Below, one piece after another: positions 58,282 to 64,000 of a stretch of 64,000 bases of DNA. Source of the DNA: Pseudomonas sp. R84 (lineage in GTDB: Bacteria > Pseudomonadota > Gammaproteobacteria > Pseudomonadales > Pseudomonadaceae); the NCBI RefSeq assembly GCF_009834515.1, contig NZ_CP019426.1, positions 5,711,001 through 5,775,000 of the forward strand, given 5' to 3'. The notes beneath the pieces were generated by a model that saw nothing but the letters and a program-made list of their open reading frames with translations, had not been told where the DNA came from and did no database searches. The position numbers and the translations under genes were made by a program. Position 1 is the first letter of the stretch. Each line of letters starts with the position of its first letter.

Positions 58282-59733
58282 ATGCCTAGCGAATCCCCGG
58301 CTGGCGCTCCGGCGACCGGCGCCTCCGTCGACTTTGAAAAAGTCGGATCGGATTACTTTCAACAACGCGAACTGAAAAAAGGTGCCGCCGGCTGGGTACT
58401 GCTAGTGGGCCTGGGCGTTGCCTACGTGATTTCCGGTGACTATGCCGGCTGGAACTTCGGCCTCGCACAGGGTGGCTGGGGCGGCATGTTCCTGGCGACG
58501 CTGCTGATGGCCACCATGTACCTGTGCATGTGCTTTTCTCTGGCCGAGTTGTCTTCGATGATCCCTACCGCTGGCGGTGGCTACGGTTTTGCCCGCAGTG
58601 CATTCGGGCCGTGGGGCGGGTTTCTCACCGGCACCGCGATTCTCATCGAATACGCCATTGCCCCTGCGGCTATCGCGGTGTTCATCGGTGCCTACTGCGA
58701 ATCGCTGTTCGGCATCGGCGGCTGGATGATTTATCTGGCCTTCTACATCATTTTCATTGCCATCCACATTTTCGGGGTCGGCGAAGCGCTCAAGCTGATG
58801 TTTGTCATCACCGCCGTCGCCGCGCTGGCGCTGGGGGTGTTTCTGGTGGCGATGGTGCCGCATTTCGACGTCGCCAACCTGCTCGACATTCCGGTCACTG
58901 CCGCGGCGGGTGCCAGTCCGTTTTTGCCATTCGGTTATGTTGGCGTCTGGGCGGCGATTCCCTATGCGATCTGGTTCTTTCTTGCCGTTGAAGGCGTGCC
59001 GCTGGCCGCCGAAGAAACCAAAAACCCCAAACGTGACCTGCCGCGCGGCTTGATCGGCGCCATGTTGGTGCTTCTGATGTTTGCCCTGCTGATTCTCATC
59101 GTCGGTCCCGGCGGTGCGGGTGCCAATTCGTTGCTGACCTCCGGCAACCCGTTGGTCGAGGCGTTGAGCAGAGCCTATGGCGGCTCGACCTGGATGGGCA
59201 GTTTCGTCAACCTCGTGGGGCTGGCCGGACTGATCGCGAGTTTCTTCTCGATCATCTACGCGTACTCGCGGCAGATTTTCGCGCTGTCCCGGGCCGGCTA
59301 CCTGCCACGCAAACTGTCCGAAACCAATAAAAGCAAGGCACCGGTCCTGGCGCTGGTGATTCCCGGCATCATCGGTTTCGGCCTGTCGCTGACCGGCCAG
59401 GGCGATCTGCTGATTCTGGTAGCGGTGTTCGGCGCAACCATTTCCTACGTGCTGATGATGGCCGCGCACATCACCTTGCGGATTCGCCGCCCCAAAATGG
59501 ACCGGCCGTACCGCACACCGGGCGGCATCTTCACCTCCGGCGTGGCCTTGGTGCTGGCGTGCATCGCCGTGGTCGCGGGCTTCCTGGTCGACCCACGGGT
59601 GGTAATCGGTGCCGCCGTCATCTATGGAGTGTTAATTGCTTACTTTGCGTTCTACAGTCGACATCACTTGGTAGCAGGCACGCCGGAGGAAGAGTTCGCG
59701 GCGATCCAGAAGGCTGAGCAAGCCTTGCACTGA
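58282..59733 (+). CDS. eat: Ethanolamine permease
   Basis: This 483-residue APC-family transporter has about 12 membrane helices. Family text includes GVAYVISGDYAGWNFGLAQG, AELSSMIPTAGGGYGFARSA and EGVPLAAEETKNPKRDLPRG. It imports ethanolamine for EutBC, whose genes follow 52 bp downstream. ATG 58282 is chosen over a GTG three codons upstream. Confidence 0.92.
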   Translation: MPSESPAGAPATGASVDFEKVGSDYFQQRELKKGAAGWVLLVGLGVAYVISGDYAGWNFGLAQGGWGGMFLATLLMATMYLCMCFSLAELSSMIPTAGGGYGFARSAFGPWGGFLTGTAILIEYAIAPAAIAVFIGAYCESLFGIGGWMIYLAFYIIFIAIHIFGVGEALKLMFVITAVAALALGVFLVAMVPHFDVANLLDIPVTAAAGASPFLPFGYVGVWAAIPYAIWFFLAVEGVPLAAEETKNPKRDLPRGLIGAMLVLLMFALLILIVGPGGAGANSLLTSGNPLVEALSRAYGGSTWMGSFVNLVGLAGLIASFFSIIYAYSRQIFALSRAGYLPRKLSETNKSKAPVLALVIPGIIGFGLSLTGQGDLLILVAVFGATISYVLMMAAHITLRIRRPKMDRPYRTPGGIFTSGVALVLACIAVVAGFLVDPRVVIGAAVIYGVLIAYFAFYSRHHLVAGTPEEEFAAIQKAEQALH

Positions 59734-59785
59734 GTGCCGACAATCCCGGCGCAGGCTCGGTCTGCGCCGTCACGGAGAATTGTGT

Positions 59786-61180
59786 ATGGCCAGTTTCGCT
59801 CACACGGTCGGCGCCCAGACCTATCGCTTCGACAGCCTCAAGGACGTCATGGCCAAAGCCAGCCCGGCGCGTTCCGGGGACTTTCTCGCAGGCGTCGCCG
59901 CCCTAAACGACGGCGAACGCGTGGCCGCGCAAATGGCGCTGGCCGACATTCCGCTCACGCATTTCCTGCAAGAAGCGCTGATTCCCTATGAGACCGATGA
60001 AGTCACTCGGCTAATCATCGACACCCACGACAAACAAGCCTTTGCCGTGGTCAGCCACCTCACCGTGGGCGGCTTTCGTGACTGGCTGCTCAGCGACGCC
60101 GCCGACGAAACCAGCCTGCGCAACCTCGCCCCCGGCCTGACCCCGGAAATGGTCGCGGCGGTGTCGAAGATCATGCGCGTGCAGGATCTGGTGCTGGTGG
60201 CGCAAAAGATTCGCGTGGTGACAAAGTTTCGCGGCACCCTCGGTTTGCGCGGACGCCTATCGACCCGCCTGCAGCCGAATCACCCGACCGACGAACCGTC
60301 CGGCATCGCCGCGAGCATTCTCGACGGCCTGCTCTACGGCAACGGCGATGCGATGATCGGCATCAACCCGGCCACCGACAGCATCGCCTCAATCTGCGCA
60401 ATGTTGGAAATGCTCGACGCGATCATCCAGCGCTACGACATCCCGACCCAGGCCTGCGTGCTGACCCACGTCACCACCTCCATCGAGGCGATCAACCGTG
60501 GCGTGCCGCTGGACCTGGTGTTCCAGTCGATTGCCGGTACCGAAGCGGCCAACGCCAGTTTCGGCATCAACCTGAATGTCTTGCAGGAAGGCTATGACGC
60601 CGGCCTGAGCCTGAATCGCGGCACTCTCGGGCAGAACCTGATGTATTTCGAGACGGGTCAGGGCAGCGCGCTGTCGGCCAACGCCCACCACGGCGTCGAC
60701 CAACAGACCTGCGAGACCCGAGCCTACGCGGTGGCGCGACATTTCAAGCCGTTCCTGGTGAACACGGTCGTAGGATTTATCGGCCCGGAGTACTTGTACA
60801 ACGGCAAACAGATCATCCGCGCCGGCCTCGAAGATCACTTCTGCGGCAAGCTGCTCGGCGTGCCGATGGGTTGCGATATCTGCTACACCAACCACGCTGA
60901 AGCCGATCAGGACGACATGGACACCTTGCTAACCCTCTTGGGTGTGGCCGGGATCAACTTCATCATGGGCATCCCCGGCTCCGACGACATCATGCTCAAT
61001 TACCAGACCACTTCGTTCCACGACGCGCTCTACGCTCGGCAGACCCTGGGCCTGAAACCGGCGCCGGAGTTCGAACAATGGCTGGCCAACATGGGCATCT
61101 TCACGCAAGCGGACGGCAAGGTTCGCTTTGGCAACAACTTGCCGCCGGCCTTCCGCCAGGCGCTGGCGCAACTGGGATGA
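59786..61180 (+). CDS. eutB: Ethanolamine ammonia-lyase, large subunit
   Basis: This 464-residue adenosylcobalamin-dependent TIM-barrel subunit cleaves ethanolamine to acetaldehyde and ammonia with EutC. Conserved blocks are [59 protein letters not shown] and [23 protein letters not shown] precedes ATG 59786. No microcompartment shell genes are nearby, as usual for Pseudomonas. Confidence 0.97.
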   Translation: MASFAHTVGAQTYRFDSLKDVMAKASPARSGDFLAGVAALNDGERVAAQMALADIPLTHFLQEALIPYETDEVTRLIIDTHDKQAFAVVSHLTVGGFRDWLLSDAADETSLRNLAPGLTPEMVAAVSKIMRVQDLVLVAQKIRVVTKFRGTLGLRGRLSTRLQPNHPTDEPSGIAASILDGLLYGNGDAMIGINPATDSIASICAMLEMLDAIIQRYDIPTQACVLTHVTTSIEAINRGVPLDLVFQSIAGTEAANASFGINLNVLQEGYDAGLSLNRGTLGQNLMYFETGQGSALSANAHHGVDQQTCETRAYAVARHFKPFLVNTVVGFIGPEYLYNGKQIIRAGLEDHFCGKLLGVPMGCDICYTNHAEADQDDMDTLLTLLGVAGINFIMGIPGSDDIMLNYQTTSFHDALYARQTLGLKPAPEFEQWLANMGIFTQADGKVRFGNNLPPAFRQALAQLG

Positions 61181-62010
61181 GTCACATGGAAAAACCGCCC
61201 GTGGACCCGCAAAACCCTTGGCTGGAACTGCGCCGCCTGACGCCTGCGCGGATCGCCCTCGGCCGCACCGGCACCAGCCTGCCGACCACTGCGCAACTGG
61301 ATTTCCAGTTTGCCCATGCTCAGGCGCGGGATGCCGTGCATCTGCCGTTCGACCATGCCGGGCTCAGCGCGCAGCTGAGCGAGCGCGAGCGCGACTCCTT
61401 GTTGCTGCACAGCGCGGCAGTAGACCGCAACAGCTACCTGCAACGCCCGGATCTGGGGCGCAAACTGAGCGATGACTCGGCCCGGCAATTGCGCGATTAC
61501 GCGGCCGCGCATCCGGGCGGCGTCGATCTGGCGATCGTCGTGGCTGACGGCTTGTCGGCGCTGGCGGTGCATCGGCATACATTGCCGTTTCTGACCCGAC
61601 TGGAAGAGCAAATGAGCGCTGACGGCTGGTCGATGGCGCCCGTTATCCTGGTGGAACAGGGTCGCGTTGCCGTCGGTGATGAAATCGGCCAATTGCTCGG
61701 CGCAAAAATGCTGGTGATGCTGATCGGCGAACGCCCGGGACTCAGCTCGCCAGACAGCCTGGGTTTATATTTCACCTACAATCCAAAGATCGGCCTGACC
61801 GACGCCTACCGCAACTGCATTTCCAATGTGCGGCTCGAAGGCTTGAGCTACGGCATGGCGGCGCACCGCTTGCTGTACTTGATGCGGGAAGCGTGTCGCA
61901 GACAGCTGTCGGGCGTGAATCTGAAGGACGAAGCACAGGTTCAGACGCTGGAGTCGGACGCCGGTGCGGACATGAAAGGAAATTTCCTACTCAGCCCGCC
62001 CCCTACCTGA
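61177..62010 (+). CDS. eutC: Ethanolamine ammonia-lyase, small subunit
   Basis: This 277-residue cobalamin-binding subunit has [38 protein letters not shown] and [20 protein letters not shown]. The start at 61177 overlaps the eutB stop (ATGA); an ATG three codons later is equally possible. Last gene of the ethanolamine set. Confidence 0.96.
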   Translation: MSHMEKPPVDPQNPWLELRRLTPARIALGRTGTSLPTTAQLDFQFAHAQARDAVHLPFDHAGLSAQLSERERDSLLLHSAAVDRNSYLQRPDLGRKLSDDSARQLRDYAAAHPGGVDLAIVVADGLSALAVHRHTLPFLTRLEEQMSADGWSMAPVILVEQGRVAVGDEIGQLLGAKMLVMLIGERPGLSSPDSLGLYFTYNPKIGLTDAYRNCISNVRLEGLSYGMAAHRLLYLMREACRRQLSGVNLKDEAQVQTLESDAGADMKGNFLLSPPPT

Positions 62011-62125
62011 ACCGTTTCCGCATTGCGTTTCTGCGCCGGTTTCAGGCAGGATCGATGCACGGCCGCACGGGTTTCCCATCGCCGTCAGAGCAGTTGAAGA
62101 CAGCCACTTGAAGACGAGACCTATC

Positions 62126-62587
62126 ATGCGGATTATTCAAGCGACCCTCGAACATCTGGATTTACTGACTCCGTTGTTCGTCAAATATCGCGAGTTCTAC
62201 GGTTCCCTGCCTTACCCGGATTCCTCCCGCGCCTTTCTTGAAAAGCGTCTGCGTCGCAAGGAATCGGTGATCTATCTGGCCTTGGCCGATGATGACGACA
62301 AGAAACTCATGGGCTTCTGTCAGCTCTATCCAAGCTTCTCCTCGTTGTCACTCAAACGCGTGTGGATCCTAAATGACATCTATGTCGCCGAAGATGCACG
62401 CCGCCAACTGGTCGCCGACAACCTGATCCGCACTGCGAAGAAAATGGCCAAGGAAACCCAGGCCGTGCGCATGCGTGTTTCCACCAGCAGCAACAACGAA
62501 GTGGCGCAGAAAACCTATGAATCCATCGGATTCAAGGAAGACACCGAGTTCAAGAACTACGTGCTGCCGATCAGCGAAGAACTCTGA
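62126..62587 (+). CDS. GNAT-family N-acetyltransferase
   Basis: This 153-residue acetyltransferase has the GNAT core LMGFCQLYPSFSSLSLKRVWILNDIYV region, with V-D/A-ARRQLVADNLI at the acetyl-CoA pyrophosphate loop (here EDARRQLVADNLI) and TSSNNEVAQKTYESIGF in the C-terminal half. The substrate is unknown. ATG 62126 is preferred to a TTG at 62108. Confidence 0.88.
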   Translation: MRIIQATLEHLDLLTPLFVKYREFYGSLPYPDSSRAFLEKRLRRKESVIYLALADDDDKKLMGFCQLYPSFSSLSLKRVWILNDIYVAEDARRQLVADNLIRTAKKMAKETQAVRMRVSTSSNNEVAQKTYESIGFKEDTEFKNYVLPISEEL

Positions 62588-62816
62588 CTGCAAGTGCAAC
62601 GTGTGATGAGGGAGCCCGCTCCCTCAGGCACCCCGAATGCTTCCTGACAATTGTTCACACCTCGACATCCCTCGCTACAAAACCGACGCGCTTTTCATCC
62701 TTCAGACCGTATAATCCCGATCTTTCCGGCTTGTAAGAAAAACTACACCCCGCTGTAGGCTTACACGAAGTCATCCGCACATGCCTGCCGAGTCGGGCCG
62801 TCAAACAGGTGCCCCC

Positions 62817-63467
62817 ATGGATTTCAACCCGCTCGACCTTATCCTGCATCTCGATGTATACCTCGATTTGCTGGTGAACAACTATGGGCCATGGATCTAC
62901 GCCATCCTGTTTCTGGTGATCTTCTGTGAAACCGGACTGGTAGTGATGCCGTTCCTGCCGGGTGATTCGCTGCTGTTCATCGCCGGTGCCGTTGCGGCGG
63001 GCGGCGGTATGGATCCGGTGCTGCTGGGCGGACTGTTGATGCTCGCGGCCATACTGGGCGACAGCACCAACTACGTGATCGGACGAACGGCTGGCGAGAA
63101 ACTGTTCAGCAACCCGAACTCGAAAATCTTCCGTCGCGATTACCTGCAAAAAACCCACGATTTCTATGACAAGCATGGCGGCAAGACCGTGACGCTGGCG
63201 CGCTTCCTGCCGATCATCCGTACCTTCGCGCCGTTCGTCGCCGGCGTAGCGAAGATGCCATACCCGCGTTTCTTCGGTTTCAGCGTGTTGGGCACCATCC
63301 TATGGGTCGGCGGTCTGGTGACGCTGGGTTACTTCTTCGGCAACGTGCCGTTCATCAAGAAAAACCTGTCGTTGCTGGTGGTGGCGATCATTCTGCTGTC
63401 GCTGGTGCCGATGATCCTTGGCGTGGTTCGCAGCCGTTTCGGCGGCACCAAAGCGCAATCGCACTAG
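62817..63467 (+). CDS. dedA: DedA family membrane protein
   Basis: This 216-residue protein is very close to E. coli DedA: FLVIFCETGLVVMPFLPGDS, EKLFSNPNSKIFRRDYLQKT and GGKTVTLARFLPIIRTFAPF with the essential Arg. Family members support undecaprenyl-phosphate recycling and envelope integrity. ATG 62817 matches the DedA N-terminus; an ATG at 62781 would add 12 residues. Confidence 0.93.
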   Translation: MDFNPLDLILHLDVYLDLLVNNYGPWIYAILFLVIFCETGLVVMPFLPGDSLLFIAGAVAAGGGMDPVLLGGLLMLAAILGDSTNYVIGRTAGEKLFSNPNSKIFRRDYLQKTHDFYDKHGGKTVTLARFLPIIRTFAPFVAGVAKMPYPRFFGFSVLGTILWVGGLVTLGYFFGNVPFIKKNLSLLVVAIILLSLVPMILGVVRSRFGGTKAQSH

Positions 63468-63471
63468 GCCG

Positions 63472-64000
63472 ATGTGGTCGCTGAGCGCCTGGCGTCGCCG
63501 GCGCATTCTGGCGAAGCACCCGATTGCCGACAACATGTGGCAACGGGTGCGGCATCACCTGAGCTTCCTTGATGGCATCAGCGCTGCCGAAGATCAGTGG
63601 CTGCGCGAAGCCTGCGTACTGTTCCTCGAAGACAAACACCTGAGCGCTCTGCCCGGCGTCGAACTGCATCAGGAACAACGCCTGCTGCTCGCCGCCCAGG
63701 CACAATTACCACTGCTCAATCTGGGCGATCTGAACTGGTATCAGGGTTTCCACGAGATCGTGCTCTACCCCGACGACTTTCTCAGCCCGCAACGTCATCG
63801 CGACGCCAGCGGTGTCGAGCACGAATGGGACGGCGAACACAGCGGCGAGGCTTGGCAGCAGGGGCCGATCATCCTCGCCTGGCCGGGCGTGATGGCCAGT
63901 GGTGGCTGGGAAGGCTATAACCTGGTCATCCACGAACTGGCGCACAAACTCGACATGCTTAACGGCGACGCCAACGGCCTGCCGCCACTGCACGCCGACA
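63472..64000 (+). CDS. mtfA: MtfA-type zinc peptidase (5' part; runs off window)
   Basis: The first 176 codons are visible, starting MWSLSAWRRRRILAKHPIAD, 4 bases after the dedA stop. The zincin motif HELAHKLD, preceded by GGWEGYNLVI, and the LAWPGVMAS block match MtfA, which in E. coli binds Mlc and has aminopeptidase activity. The C-terminal half lies beyond the window. Confidence 0.92.
   Translation, partial: MWSLSAWRRRRILAKHPIADNMWQRVRHHLSFLDGISAAEDQWLREACVLFLEDKHLSALPGVELHQEQRLLLAAQAQLPLLNLGDLNWYQGFHEIVLYPDDFLSPQRHRDASGVEHEWDGEHSGEAWQQGPIILAWPGVMASGGWEGYNLVIHELAHKLDMLNGDANGLPPLHAD

Overview
The window is chromosomal DNA of a fluorescent-group Pseudomonas. It is GC-rich with strong third-position G/C bias. 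It has the Pseudomonas housekeeping order ladS-thiD-thiE-hemL, miaB-phoH-ybeY-corC-lnt, leuS-lptE-holA and proA-nadD-rsfS-rlmH-mrdA-rodA-sltB1-rlpA-dacC-ybeD-lipB-lipA. Its intergenic inverted repeats are of the type common in P. fluorescens relatives. As far as I remember, nearly all of the order matches the PA3972-PA4025 stretch of P. aeruginosa PAO1.

Bases 1-35777 are core genome: an AidB-like acyl-CoA dehydrogenase (cut by the left edge), the LadS hybrid kinase, thiamine and tetrapyrrole synthesis, tRNA and rRNA maturation (MiaB, YbeY, RlmH, RsfS), lipoprotein acylation (Lnt), LPS assembly (LptE), replication (HolA), nonstop ribosome rescue (ArfA, with a hairpin inside the gene), a long cell-elongation and lipoylation cluster on the minus strand, NAD and proline synthesis, a 3-methyladenine glycosylase and a DedA-PAP2 fusion.

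Bases 36094-46629 are the accessory block and the most interesting part. Three paralogous proteins of about 658 residues (36094, 41723, 43746) each end in what looks like a cholera/pertussis-type mono-ADP-ribosyltransferase domain: an LYRTD arginine motif, an SATF strand motif and a conserved Glu before an R-I-W strand. Between the first and second lies a 1163-residue protein with a long hydrophobic pore-like region and degenerate RTX-type glycine/aspartate repeats. It resembles the C-terminal part of Mcf/FitD-type insecticidal toxins. The layout suggests one translocator serving several enzymatic subunits (A1-B-A2-A3). A2 and A3 arose by tandem duplication that also copied about 41 bp of leader. 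Two small convergent genes of unknown function follow. In the order I recall for PAO1, the flanking genes are adjacent, so the block looks inserted.

Bases 46745-64000 return to core-type genes: a LON-domain protein, LrgAB, a MaoC-fold protein, a MORN-repeat lipoprotein with a caspase-like C13 peptidase, a Rossmann oxidoreductase, UbiX and Mpl. An ethanolamine catabolism unit follows: a sigma-54 activator (EatR-like), acetaldehyde dehydrogenase, Eat permease and EutBC, with a clear -24/-12 promoter and upstream palindromes. The window closes with a GNAT enzyme, DedA and MtfA (cut by the right edge). No rRNA, tRNA or CRISPR array was seen.
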